From Noviluteimonas caseinilytica (lineage in GTDB: Bacteria; Pseudomonadota; Gammaproteobacteria; Xanthomonadales; Xanthomonadaceae), in the NCBI RefSeq assembly GCF_018406605.1, contig NZ_AP024545.1:2666001-2730000 (forward strand): a stretch of 64,000 nucleotides of DNA. Reading direction: 5' to 3'. The notes under the pieces are model-generated. The model ran no database searches. It was not told the DNA's origin and saw only the letters and a program-made list of their open reading frames with translations. Below are positions 23,910 to 32,481 of this stretch, piece after piece (positions within the stretch are counted from its first letter, which is position 1; the number at the start of each line of letters is the position of its first letter). The position numbers were made by a program, and so were the translations under genes.

Positions 23910-24114
23910 CGCTCCACTCCCAACGTTCGACTTCCGGGCACCTTAACTACCATGGTTCGAAGCGGCCGTCGTCGGACGGGCGGCACGGTTCGTCCGTGCG
24001 ACCACCGGCGGCAGCGGACCGACGAAGTGAACCGCCCCCCACCGCCCATGCCCGCTTTGACCGGACATTGATTGGCAATGGGGGAGGTTGGGGCCCGAAC
24101 GCAAGGAGCACCGC

Positions 24115-24369
24115 ATGGCCCGTCCTTCCCCCGCTGCACTGGATGTCATGGAACACATCGCCGAAGCGATGGACATGCTCACGGTGCTGCTCGCGTCGAT
24201 GGACCACATGGACGAGCACGCCGTCGCCGAGGAGATCGCCCGCGCGCGCGCCGAGTTGCTGAAGGCGCGCGCGACCGGCGCCGAAGTGGTGCTCGAGTTG
24301 TTGAACCTGTCCGAGCAGCGCGAATTGATGCAGGGCGAGATCGATCAATTCCGCGATCGCACGCATTGA
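24115..24369 (+). CDS. Small hypothetical protein
   Basis: An 84-residue, nearly all-helical protein. ATG 24115 is preceded by AAGGAG. Residues from ALDVMEHIAEAMDMLTVLLA through ELLNLSEQRELM form long amphipathic helices suggesting a coiled coil or helical bundle. Not recognised. Confidence 0.65.
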   Translation: MARPSPAALDVMEHIAEAMDMLTVLLASMDHMDEHAVAEEIARARAELLKARATGAEVVLELLNLSEQRELMQGEIDQFRDRTH

Positions 24370-24550
24370 TCCTGCGCAAGCGGCCGGGTCACCCGGTGCA
24401 CGCAGGTAACCCCTTCAGCTTCGAAAGCCGCGCGTGCGTGCGGCTTTGCCTGAACGCGGGTGCCCTTCACCTGCAATTGATTTTCACGCTCGCAGTCTGG
24501 CCGGGACCATTCGAAACGCAAGCCAGCGCAGCTTGCCAGGGGAAATCGCA

Positions 24551-25669
24551 ATGACCACACCCGTCCTCCGCGCGGCCGCGGCCGCCCTCGTCCTCACCGC
24601 ACCGCTGGTTGCCACGTTCGCTGCGCACGCCGCGACGCCGGCGGGCAAAGTGGTGTTCACCCGGACGGCGCTCGCCGCCGATGCCACCGCCAGCAGCCGC
24701 TCGCTGTGGATCCTCGACCTCGGCAACGGACAGGTGCGGCAACTCACCACGCCGGCCGACCGCACGTTCGACATGGCGGCCACGTGGTCGCCCGACGGGC
24801 AATCGCTGGTGTTCGATCGCGGCACGACGCGGGCGCGGATGGATTCCCGGCACGTGCTCGAAACGATGACCCCCGACGCCACGCGACCGAAGTTGTTGCT
24901 GAGCGGCGTGGGCGATTTCTCGAAGCCGGCCTGGGGCCCGAACAACCGCATCGCGTTCATCCGCCAGGACAGCGTGCGCGCTGCGCAGTGCGTGTCGCTC
25001 GTGGATGGCACGGGCCGCATCCGCCGCACGTTGTATTGCCCTGCCGCGCCGATCCAGCTGATGCGGCCCACGTGGTCGGCCGATGGCACGCACCTGTTCG
25101 TCGCCGCCGGCTATCCGGAAGGGCGCCTGGAGCCGGTGTGGCACGCGCTCGCCTACAGCATCGACGTCGCGACCGGCGGCGCCACGCTGCTGAGCGACAT
25201 CGTGATGGAAGAACAGCTGGACCTGGAATTCTCGCCCGATGGCACGCGCGGCGTGTACAGCGACAGCGTCGCCAACGACATGACGCTGGTGGATTTCCGC
25301 ACGGGCGAAGCGAAGGCGCTCCCGCGCGGCCACGCCCCGAAATGGTCGCCCGACGGTCGCCGCATCGCGTACACCGGCGAGGTGTACGAAGTCGGCACGG
25401 GCGAATTCCGTTACTACGAACCGCTATACGTGATCAACGCCGACGGCACGCGCGTGCGCCGCATCACCGACTCGCGCGTGGACAACCACGCCTACACCGC
25501 GGCGCAATGGTCGAAGGACAACGTGCATCTGCTGGTGAACCGTCGCACCTTCGACGACGTGTCGCTGACGATCCCGCGCTTCGGCCTGCGCATCATCGAT
25601 GCGGACACGCGCGCGCTGGTGAACCTGCCGGCGGGTTACGCGGAAACGGGCGGGTGGTTCGAGCCCTGA
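24551..25669 (+). CDS. Secreted TolB-like (PD40) beta-propeller protein
   Basis: A 372-residue exported protein: signal peptide ending ATFAAHA, then repeats of the WD40-like PD40/TolB type (AATWSPDGQSLVF, PTWSADGTHLFVA, LEFSPDGTRGVY, PKWSPDGRRIAY, AQWSKDNVHLLV). Likely a periplasmic binding or scaffold protein; no catalytic site is visible. The ATG at 24551 with GGGGAAA upstream was preferred over a longer frame from 24434. It ends 1 bp before the convergent pilus operon. Confidence 0.8.
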   Translation: MTTPVLRAAAAALVLTAPLVATFAAHAATPAGKVVFTRTALAADATASSRSLWILDLGNGQVRQLTTPADRTFDMAATWSPDGQSLVFDRGTTRARMDSRHVLETMTPDATRPKLLLSGVGDFSKPAWGPNNRIAFIRQDSVRAAQCVSLVDGTGRIRRTLYCPAAPIQLMRPTWSADGTHLFVAAGYPEGRLEPVWHALAYSIDVATGGATLLSDIVMEEQLDLEFSPDGTRGVYSDSVANDMTLVDFRTGEAKALPRGHAPKWSPDGRRIAYTGEVYEVGTGEFRYYEPLYVINADGTRVRRITDSRVDNHAYTAAQWSKDNVHLLVNRRTFDDVSLTIPRFGLRIIDADTRALVNLPAGYAETGGWFEP

Positions 25670-25670
25670 G

Positions 25671-26177
25671 TCAGAACGTCACGGTGACCTGGACGGTGTC
25701 GGCATACGTGCCGACATCGACGTTCTGCAGGGCAGGGACGCGACCGTAGATGGCGCGCGTGGCACGGCGATTGCCGCCGGCGGGATTGGTGCCGACGCAG
25801 CCGTTGGCGGTGACGCCCGTCGTGCACGTCACGATCGACGTGCCGGCATTGCCGTCGCCCCACGGTGTCGCGCGCGCGAGATCCGTGTAGAGGCCGTAGG
25901 TCATCTGCTGTGCGCCCGACAGCATGCGGCGGTTGGCATAGGTGCCGCCGCCCCCGGGACCGAGCGCGATGTCGACCGTCAGCGGATTGCCCTGGCAGTC
26001 GATGGCCACCTGGCCCGTGCCGTCCAGCGGCGTGGTCGACGAGGTGTCATACACGCCGAACGAAAAGTCGGTCGTGTTGACCGTGCAGTTTTCTGCCGCG
26101 CGCGCATCGAGCGCCAGGCCGAGCCAAGCGAGCCCGACCAACAACGCCCCTGCGCGGATGTGGTTCCAGGAAGTCAC
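25671..26177 (-). CDS. Spore coat U (SCPU) domain minor pilin
   Basis: Archaic chaperone-usher pilus subunit. The 168-residue product has a signal peptide (GALLVGLAWLGLALDARA) and a single SCPU domain with the characteristic start NCTVNTTDFSFGVYD, central GTGQVAIDCQG, and end TRAIYGRVPALQNVDVGTYADTVQVTVTF, whose last strand is the donor-like segment. It uses the GTG at 26177. Last gene of the operon; likely a minor or tip subunit (CsuB/E-like), though exact position in the pilus is unknown. Confidence 0.85.
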   Translation of the reverse strand: MTSWNHIRAGALLVGLAWLGLALDARAAENCTVNTTDFSFGVYDTSSTTPLDGTGQVAIDCQGNPLTVDIALGPGGGGTYANRRMLSGAQQMTYGLYTDLARATPWGDGNAGTSIVTCTTGVTANGCVGTNPAGGNRRATRAIYGRVPALQNVDVGTYADTVQVTVTF

Positions 26178-26224
26178 CGGTTCGAGCGCATCTGCATGGG
26201 CGCGATCATAGGGGCGAACCCGGA

Positions 26225-26722
26225 TCAGAACGTGATCGTGAGGCGGACGGTATCGGAATAATTCCCGATCCCGACGTTCTGCAGGGCCGGGATGCGTCCG
26301 TAGATCGTGCGCGTGGCGCGCAGCGAGAACAGGGTGCTCACGCAGCCGTCGGAACTGATGCCGATGAAGCAGTTGACCGTGTCTGTCGCGGCCGTGGCGC
26401 CGTCGCCCCACACGATCGAGCGCGCGTTGTCGGTGTAGAGCTGGTACCCCAGCAGGTCGGGGCCGCTGGGGGTCGTCATGCGGCGCGCGGGGTAGCTCGT
26501 CGCGCCGCCGTCGTCGAGCGCGACGTTGACCGTGCCGTAGTTGCTGCAATCCAGGCGCACCGAGCCCGTGCCGTCCAGCGCGCCCGTGGCCTGCGGATCG
26601 TAGACACCGAACGCGACCGCCGTCGTGGTGATCGTGCAGGTCTGCGCCTGCGCGGACGGCGCGAAGCCGAACCAAGCGAGCGCGATCGCGAAGAGCAGCC
26701 ATGTGGCCAGCGGGCGTTTCAC
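26225..26722 (-). CDS. Spore coat U (SCPU) domain pilin
   Basis: A second archaic pilus subunit, 165 residues with GTG start at 26722 overlapping the usher stop by 4 bp. Signal peptide (WLLFAIALAWFGFAPSAQA) then a domain closely related to the preceding gene product: CTITTTAVAFGVYD, GTGSVRLDCSN, and TRTIYGRIPALQNVGIGNY. Similarity to the 25671-26177 product indicates tandem duplication. Confidence 0.85.
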   Translation of the reverse strand: MKRPLATWLLFAIALAWFGFAPSAQAQTCTITTTAVAFGVYDPQATGALDGTGSVRLDCSNYGTVNVALDDGGATSYPARRMTTPSGPDLLGYQLYTDNARSIVWGDGATAATDTVNCFIGISSDGCVSTLFSLRATRTIYGRIPALQNVGIGNYSDTVRLTITF

Positions 26723-29103
26723 TGCGGTGCTTCGCAGGTGATGTCGCCGAGGTCGGTCACGCCGCCCGCGGCCTGCGCCGGCACATCGATCACGCACCGC
26801 ACGTTGCCCGCGTCGTGTTCGATGGTCGCCACGTTGCGGCCGGCCTTCAGGCCTTCGAAATAGAACATGCCTTCCGAGCCGATGGGCATGTCGATCCCGG
26901 CGTCCGCGATGTGCGCGAGGTCGCCCGCGCCCGCGCCGGCATATTTGAAGTGCCCCGTCACCGCGTGCACGGTGCGCGCTTCGAGCGTGACCACCGAACC
27001 CGTGTTGCGCGCCACCTGCACCTTGTGTTCCGGCTTGTCCATCGCGACGTCGGCGGAGACCGCGCCCGTATCCACGGCGACGCGGCTGGACTGGAACGGC
27101 ATGAGGTCGCGCACGAGCAGGTCGCCGTGCGCATCGGTGCGACCGACGGTCACGTTCTCGCGCATGATCGGCACGTTGGCCAGGCCCGGCACGCGCACCA
27201 GCGCGAACCCGCTTTCGACCGGCGGCGTGGCGAACATGCGGCCACCGACGGCGACGAGCGCGCCGCTGGCCACGCCGCGGATGCCGGTGTCGCTGCCGTA
27301 ACGTTCGGCTTCGAGCGAATAGCGACCGAAGCGGCCTTCGTATTCGCCCAGCGCGTACTGGCTGTCGTTGTCGCCGTTGTCGTGCAGGCTCACCGAGTAG
27401 CCGAAGCCCGTGTCGGCCGGGCGCGAACGGCGCGCATCGAACCCGTAGCCCGTGTTCGTGTCGCCGTTGCGGTCCTGGCGGACGGCACTCGCGGAGAAGC
27501 TGTCGCGGTCGAAGGCGATGTTGAAGTTGAGCTGCGCGGTGGTGTCGCGGTACGCCGTCGACTCCAGGCGTTGCACGACGAAATACATTTGCGCGCGGCC
27601 CCCGAGCTGCCAGCTTGCGGACATCCCGGCGCTGCGTTCGACCGGCGTGCCCACGCGCTTGTGCCGGCCGGCGTTGAGTTGCAGCGCAAGCCCGCTGGCT
27701 GGCGTGAACGAGAAAGAGGCGTAGTCGTTCTCGCGCGTCGGCGCGAACAGCGTGGCGAAGGACGACACGTCCGACAGGCGGCGATAGTCGTCGCTCGCGT
27801 GCAGCGTGCCGAGCCCGAGCGCCCACAGGCGCGTGCTGTAGCTGTAGTTGAACGACGAGGCGTGGCCGGTGCCGAGGCCGTCGCGATCACTCGCGGCGAC
27901 CGCGATCGCGAATTCGCCGATCGCCGTGTTGAACGCGGTGTCCATGCCGACGTTGCGCAGCGTGTCGTTGCCTTCGATGCGTCCGCCGAGCGTGAAGTCC
28001 TGCGACAGGCCGCGGCGATACCAGGCCTGCATCGCCAGCGAACTCGCGTAACCGCCGTCGCCGAAGCCGCTGTCGGTGCGCGGCGCGCCCAGGCGCACGG
28101 CGTATTCGCTCAGGCCTTTCGCGAGCAGGCGCGGGCTGCCGCCGTAATACGACTGCGTGGCCAGTTCGCTGCGGTTGCCGAGCGGGTCGCGCACGATCAC
28201 GCGCACGTCGTTGCGGCCCGGCGTGATGCCGAGGCGCTCGAGCGTGAACGGACCGGCCGCCAGGTCGCTGCGGCCGATGAGCGTGCCGTTCGAATAGACC
28301 TCGACGGTGCCGGGGGCTTCGAGCACGCCGGAGTAATAAGGCTGCGGGAACGTGATGAGGTACGGATCGAGGTCGAACGCGCGTTCGACGCCGATGCCGC
28401 CAAGCAGCTGGCCGCCGGCGAGCGGATCGCGCGCGATGGCGTACTGGTCGCCGACCGTCCAGCGACGCAGGCCGTCGACCTGGTCGTATTCGAAACGCGT
28501 CAGGCCGCGCTGCCAGCCGAGCAGATCGTCCCAGCCGCCGGTGCTGCGCAGCGCGGCGTTGCCGCGACCCACGGCGGCATCGAAGAAGACGTTGCGCTGG
28601 TCGTGGTTGCCCACGGTGGCGGCGTAGTTGAGGAACGCGGTCCACGACTGCGTGCCTTGTTCCGCGACGGCCGGCCGGGAATACAGCGACGCGTCCTGGT
28701 GCGGCAGGCGCTCCGGGCGCAGGTGCAGGTCCAGGCGCAGCAGCGAGCGATCGATCGCGAACGTGCTGCCGTGGTTGAGCTGGTGCAGCGAAATGAAATC
28801 GCGTTCGCCGAGGTGTTCGGGCGTGACGGCGGAGGTATCGATGCTGGCGGCGGCGAGCGCTTCGCGATCCACGAGCACGTCGTCGCCGCGCGCGATGACG
28901 GGCGCGACGCCGACGCAGCGATCGTTGATGCACAGGTCGAGCAGCAGCGTTTCGTCGCCGGGCAGCGCGTGCACGGAGCCTGCGAGCGCCAGGCCCGTGC
29001 AGAGCGCGAGCAGGCGACGACGCAACCGCCGCGAACGGGCGTTTCGGGAAGACGGGCGAACGGGCGGTGGCGGCAGGCCGGGGCCGTCCGTCAGGGCGCG
29101 CAT
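26719..29103 (-). CDS. Outer-membrane fimbrial usher
   Basis: Forms the outer-membrane pore through which pilins are assembled. 794 residues starting at ATG 29103 (overlapping the chaperone end by 13 bp). After a basic N-terminal stretch and signal sequence (LLALCTGLALAGSVHALPG) come the usher N-terminal domain, beta-barrel with RFEYDQVDGLRRWTVGDQY and GGSPRLLAKGLSEYAVRLG, and the C-terminal domains. A 26719-29628 frame is longer but its added N terminus is in the chaperone gene and not credible. Member of the usher family found with CsuD-type systems. Confidence 0.9.
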   Translation of the reverse strand: MRALTDGPGLPPPPVRPSSRNARSRRLRRRLLALCTGLALAGSVHALPGDETLLLDLCINDRCVGVAPVIARGDDVLVDREALAAASIDTSAVTPEHLGERDFISLHQLNHGSTFAIDRSLLRLDLHLRPERLPHQDASLYSRPAVAEQGTQSWTAFLNYAATVGNHDQRNVFFDAAVGRGNAALRSTGGWDDLLGWQRGLTRFEYDQVDGLRRWTVGDQYAIARDPLAGGQLLGGIGVERAFDLDPYLITFPQPYYSGVLEAPGTVEVYSNGTLIGRSDLAAGPFTLERLGITPGRNDVRVIVRDPLGNRSELATQSYYGGSPRLLAKGLSEYAVRLGAPRTDSGFGDGGYASSLAMQAWYRRGLSQDFTLGGRIEGNDTLRNVGMDTAFNTAIGEFAIAVAASDRDGLGTGHASSFNYSYSTRLWALGLGTLHASDDYRRLSDVSSFATLFAPTRENDYASFSFTPASGLALQLNAGRHKRVGTPVERSAGMSASWQLGGRAQMYFVVQRLESTAYRDTTAQLNFNIAFDRDSFSASAVRQDRNGDTNTGYGFDARRSRPADTGFGYSVSLHDNGDNDSQYALGEYEGRFGRYSLEAERYGSDTGIRGVASGALVAVGGRMFATPPVESGFALVRVPGLANVPIMRENVTVGRTDAHGDLLVRDLMPFQSSRVAVDTGAVSADVAMDKPEHKVQVARNTGSVVTLEARTVHAVTGHFKYAGAGAGDLAHIADAGIDMPIGSEGMFYFEGLKAGRNVATIEHDAGNVRCVIDVPAQAAGGVTDLGDITCEAPQ

Positions 29104-29849
29104 CGGCGCGCTCCGGGCGCGACATCGGCGGTCATCGGCGCCGAATCGGTGAGTTTCACTTCGATGTGCGCGGCATGCGCGCAGACCGAGTCCTTCAGCG
29201 CGACGCGCGTCGGCAGGCGGGCGCCGGCCAGCAAGTAGCCGACGGTGACGTGGCCTTCCTGCAGGACGCGGTTGTTGGCATCGAGCACGCGCACGTTGGC
29301 GTCGGACGGACCGGAAAACCCGGTGCCGGTGTTGCGGATATCGAGCAGCGTGCCCTTGCCGTCGACGCTGTCGACGGTGAACGACAACGCGGCCTTCGCC
29401 TTCGGCGGCTGCACGAAGACCGGGATGCTCAGCTTCGTGAGCATGCGCACCGCGCCGGCCTGCACTTGCTTGCGGCCGGGCAGTTCCTGCACTTCGATGC
29501 GATAGGCGATTTCGGAGGTGACGTTGGGCGAGATGGTGCCCACGCGCAGACGCGCTTCGCCGTTGGGCTGCATCGTCAGGATGAGCGGATGCACGACCAG
29601 GCCGCCGGCGTCGGGCTGGAGTTGCCACTTGCCGTCGGCGCCCTGCTGCCAGCGCTGCACCTTCACTTCCATGTCGAGCGGCTCGCTTTCCTGGTTCGTC
29701 AGGACGAGCGTTTCGACCGGATGCGTGCCATCGAGATGGACGCGCGTGTTGTTGAGGCTGATCTGCGCCGCCGAAGCGATGCCGGCGATCGAGGTCACGA
29801 GGGCGAGCGCGCTGAGCGCCGCATGTCGACGAAGCCGGGAAATGCGCAT
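29091..29849 (-). CDS. Periplasmic pilus chaperone
   Basis: PapD-like two-Ig-domain chaperone of the archaic class, 252 residues with signal peptide. Conserved segments: LNNTRVHLDGTHPVETLVLTN (G1 region), VHPLILTMQPNGEARLRVG, and RIEVQELPGRKQ. Stabilises subunits and delivers them to the usher. Overlaps the usher by 13 bp. Confidence 0.9.
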   Translation of the reverse strand: MRISRLRRHAALSALALVTSIAGIASAAQISLNNTRVHLDGTHPVETLVLTNQESEPLDMEVKVQRWQQGADGKWQLQPDAGGLVVHPLILTMQPNGEARLRVGTISPNVTSEIAYRIEVQELPGRKQVQAGAVRMLTKLSIPVFVQPPKAKAALSFTVDSVDGKGTLLDIRNTGTGFSGPSDANVRVLDANNRVLQEGHVTVGYLLAGARLPTRVALKDSVCAHAAHIEVKLTDSAPMTADVAPGARRCAP

Positions 29850-29865
29850 TGCGAAGGTACCGAAA

Positions 29866-29889
29866 GGGCCCGGCGTCGCCGCCGGGCCC
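29866..29889 (-). terminator. Strong hairpin between the major pilin gene and the chaperone gene
   Basis: GGGCCCGGC (29866-29874) and GCCGGGCCC (29881-29889) form a perfect 9-bp stem with a 6-base loop, lying between the pilin stop (29896) and the chaperone start (29849). On the minus strand the stem is followed by TTTCGG, only a short U-stretch. It could cut or protect the mRNA so that the first pilin is made in excess over assembly proteins. Confidence 0.65.
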
Positions 29890-29895
29890 GGTGGA

Positions 29896-30420
29896 TCAGA
29901 AGGTCAGGGTGGCCGTGACCGTATCGGCGTAGGAGCCGGTGGGGACGTCCTGGTTCATCGGGATGCGACCGTAGACCGTCACCGTGCGGGCGGCGTTGGA
30001 CGGCGCGGCGACCATCGTCAGCGAATTGGTGCCCGAGGTGCAGCCCCACACCGTGGTGCGGCCGGTGTTCTGGTACAGGAAGTACGGCAGGCGGTCGGTG
30101 CCGCTGGCCATCTGGCGGAGCGGGGTCGTGCAGCTGGACGTGCCCGCCTTGTTGGCCGGCAGGCCTTCGTCGAGCGTGATGACCGGCGCGGTGCCCTTGG
30201 TGCAGCGCACGTCGATCGAACCGGTCGCGTCGTCGTTGGCGGCGAAGTGGGTGTTGGCCGGGTCATAGACCGGGAACGCGACGGCCTGGGACGCGGTGAC
30301 GACGCAGCTGGCGTTGACGGTGGCGGTGACCTGGAACGAGCCGGTGGCCGTGGCGGCGGTGGCGTTGCTGGCAGCGAAGAGCACGCCCACGGTTGCGGCG
30401 GCGAGAAGAGCGGTACGCAT
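29896..30420 (-). CDS. Spore coat U (SCPU) domain major pilin (first gene of operon)
   Basis: Probable major shaft subunit of the archaic pilus, 174 residues. ATG at 30420 has AGGGGAA upstream. Signal peptide (LLAAATVGVLFAASNATA), then SCPU domain: FQVTATVNASCVVTASQAVAFPVYD and an end VYGRIPMNQDVPTGSYADTVTATLTF. It differs more from the two minor pilins than they do from each other. First position in the operon, followed by the hairpin, suits an abundantly made subunit. Confidence 0.88.
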   Translation of the reverse strand: MRTALLAAATVGVLFAASNATAATATGSFQVTATVNASCVVTASQAVAFPVYDPANTHFAANDDATGSIDVRCTKGTAPVITLDEGLPANKAGTSSCTTPLRQMASGTDRLPYFLYQNTGRTTVWGCTSGTNSLTMVAAPSNAARTVTVYGRIPMNQDVPTGSYADTVTATLTF

Positions 30421-30544
30421 TGAGTATTCCCCTAGTGCACGTGAAATGTGCTCGACGCGGACGGCGTCAGCGGGGCGAAAGCTAGTGACCTCAGGTATAC
30501 GCCGCAACAAAAATCACGGGGCGATCACATTTCCATCACAAAAA

Positions 30545-30560
30545 TGTGACGCACATCACA
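30545..30560. promoter_or_regulatory. CRP/Clp-type operator upstream of the pilus operon
   Basis: TGTGA-CGCACA-TCACA is a perfect match to the consensus TGTGA-N6-TCACA. It is about 125 bp upstream of the first pilin ATG. A TATACC hexamer on the minus strand (30499-30494) is a possible -10, placing the operator about 65 bp upstream of the expected start of transcription, close to a class I activator position. A second inverted pair TCACATTT (30525-30532) / AAATGTGA (30542-30549) partly overlaps it. In Xanthomonadaceae the CRP homologue Clp is a known regulator of surface functions; direct control here is inferred. Confidence 0.65.
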
Positions 30561-30733
30561 AAAGCGGCCTATTCAGCGCCGTGAATCGCTCAGATTCCTG
30601 TGCCGCGGAGCGTCCTGGGCAGGTGACATTGCGCGTCAGGTCCTTTTGGGCATGTCCGATAGCGGTAACCCCGTGACCTTAGATAGCCCCCGGGGGTGAC
30701 TTCTGGGCGCGCCGCTACCCTACTTGATGAATG

Positions 30734-30758
30734 CGGGGGTGAGCATCGGTCACCCCCG
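30734..30758 (-). terminator. Hairpin abutting the stop of the Calx-beta gene
   Basis: CGGGGGTGA (30734-30742) pairs perfectly with TCACCCCCG (30750-30758). The stem begins directly after the TAA of the minus-strand gene. There is no strong U-run on the minus strand, so termination may be partial. Apart from the operator, no gene is seen between 30421 and 30733. Confidence 0.6.
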
Positions 30759-32366
30759 TTAGCGGAACCAGCGGTCGATTTCGCGGGACAGACGGTCGCC
30801 CAGCGAATCGACGCAGAGGAACAGGCCTTCGAGGCCGGTCTGGTGCCATCGGCTGCAGGCCGGGGGCGAGGAAGCCGCGGGTCGTGGCGACGCCACCGGC
30901 GTCGTCGTGGTGGGGACGGCGCTCGCACCTGCCACCGTGGTCGAGCTGGCTACCGGGCGTTGCGCGCCCCCCGTGCGTCGCGCGTCGTCGGTGAGGATGC
31001 GGCCCGTGGCCTGGGCGTCGAGCAAGGTGGCGTTGACCGGGTTGGACAGCGTGACCAGGAAGGTCTCGTCGGGTTCGCGCGCGAGGTCGCCGTTGATGAC
31101 CACGTCGAACGAACGCGCCGTCTGCCCGGGCGCGAAGCTCAGCGAACCGCTCGCGCTCACGTAATCGCTGCCCGCCTGCGCCGTGCCGTTGGACGTGGCC
31201 AGCGACACCGTCACCGTGGAGGTCGACGCCGCGGAGAGGCGCACCGCGAAACTCGCCGTGCGGGTGCCCGACTGGCCTTCGCTCACCGACACGTCGTCGA
31301 TCGACAGCGACGGCAGGCCGGGCGCCCGCTTCCACCCGCGCTGCACCACCTCGAAGTCGCTGGCGCTCAGCGTCGAGAACGCGGGGTTGAGCGTGCCGTT
31401 GTTCCAGCGCACGTCGAAGGTGCCGGAGATGTACATGTCCGAACCGTTGTCCGCGACGATCAATCCGTACTTCTGCATCGCGCGGAAGATGCCGCGCGCC
31501 ATCGGGTCGGTGGTGCGCAGCGCGGGATCGACGCCGTTGACGCTGGTCTTCAGGCGCAGGCGCGCCCCCATCGGCAACGCGCCCGCCGTGCTGCCCGCGG
31601 TGTGCGAGGCCGGATACACGTGGCCGTTGCTGGTGCGCACGGTGACGCGGAAGGCGTGGTTGATCTCCGCGCCGGAGGCGGCTTCGTCGTAACGCACCAG
31701 GCCCGGGAAGATCGCCAGGCCCGCCGCATCTGCCGAGGTCCAGGTGTCCGGGCGGCGATCGTTGCGCGTCATGTCGAAGAACGCACCGGACCCGCCGTAC
31801 CAGCGCTGCTGCGCGGTCGAATACCAGACGTTGTAGAGCTCGTAGAGCGTGCGGTGCGTGCAGTCGATGACCAGCAGGTGGCGATCGTTGTCGTTGCGTT
31901 CGTCCACGCTCGCCGGCGATCCGCCTTCCACCCAGTGCGCCTGCGAGATCGCCTGCGCGGGGATCGGATAGAACGGCACGCCTGCGCCGGTCTGCGGGTT
32001 CACGCCATCGCTTTCGTCCCAGTAGTCGAACGTGACCGGTTGCAGCGGTTGGCTGCCATCGACGACGGCATACGGGAATCCGTAGATCGTGGTGCTGCCG
32101 GGCGATTCCTCGCCACCGAAGTCCGGATGCAACTTGCGCGTGCCGCCGTTGTTGAGGAAAGCGATGAAGCTGGCGGAGTTGCCGTCGACCGGCGCGGCAC
32201 TGATGTCGGTGTTCCACCAGTTGTCGGCGGGGAACACGGGCAGCGGGGCGGCGATGGGCGCGCCCTGCGACGGGACGGTGGCGGGGCATTGCTGCGCGTG
32301 GGCGGCGGGTGCGCCCGCGAGCGCTGCGAACAACGACAGGGTCCAGCGCATCCTTGGGCCGATCAT
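30759..32366 (-). CDS. Secreted protein with C-terminal Calx-beta domain
   Basis: A 535-residue exported protein, ATG 32366 with AAGGAGCG upstream. Signal peptide (LSLFAALAGAPAAHA), then a large Trp-rich domain of about 330 residues (FPADNWWNTDIS, TRTLYELYNVWYS written here in part, GGSGAFFDM) unknown to me, followed by a Calx-beta domain (LSIDDVSVSEGQSGTRTASF, then DYVSASGSLSFAPGQT, EPDETFLVTL) that usually binds calcium and mediates adhesion, and a Thr/Pro/Ser-rich tail with a Cys pair. Extracellular role in attachment or polymer binding is possible; the substrate is unknown. Confidence 0.75.
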   Translation of the reverse strand: MIGPRMRWTLSLFAALAGAPAAHAQQCPATVPSQGAPIAAPLPVFPADNWWNTDISAAPVDGNSASFIAFLNNGGTRKLHPDFGGEESPGSTTIYGFPYAVVDGSQPLQPVTFDYWDESDGVNPQTGAGVPFYPIPAQAISQAHWVEGGSPASVDERNDNDRHLLVIDCTHRTLYELYNVWYSTAQQRWYGGSGAFFDMTRNDRRPDTWTSADAAGLAIFPGLVRYDEAASGAEINHAFRVTVRTSNGHVYPASHTAGSTAGALPMGARLRLKTSVNGVDPALRTTDPMARGIFRAMQKYGLIVADNGSDMYISGTFDVRWNNGTLNPAFSTLSASDFEVVQRGWKRAPGLPSLSIDDVSVSEGQSGTRTASFAVRLSAASTSTVTVSLATSNGTAQAGSDYVSASGSLSFAPGQTARSFDVVINGDLAREPDETFLVTLSNPVNATLLDAQATGRILTDDARRTGGAQRPVASSTTVAGASAVPTTTTPVASPRPAASSPPACSRWHQTGLEGLFLCVDSLGDRLSREIDRWFR

Positions 32367-32481
32367 CGCGACGCTCCTTGCGTGGGGCGTGCGAGAGGGT
32401 CGTTGCGGGGCGGGGCAGGGTCAACCGGCGCGCGCCGGAGTTGAATCGCGCGTCACAGTTGTCGCGTGCGGAACCGGCGGG

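Noticed and set aside
26701..29238. An 845-codon plus-strand open frame antisense to the usher
   Set aside because: Shadow of the usher and chaperone genes; no ribosome site or domain.
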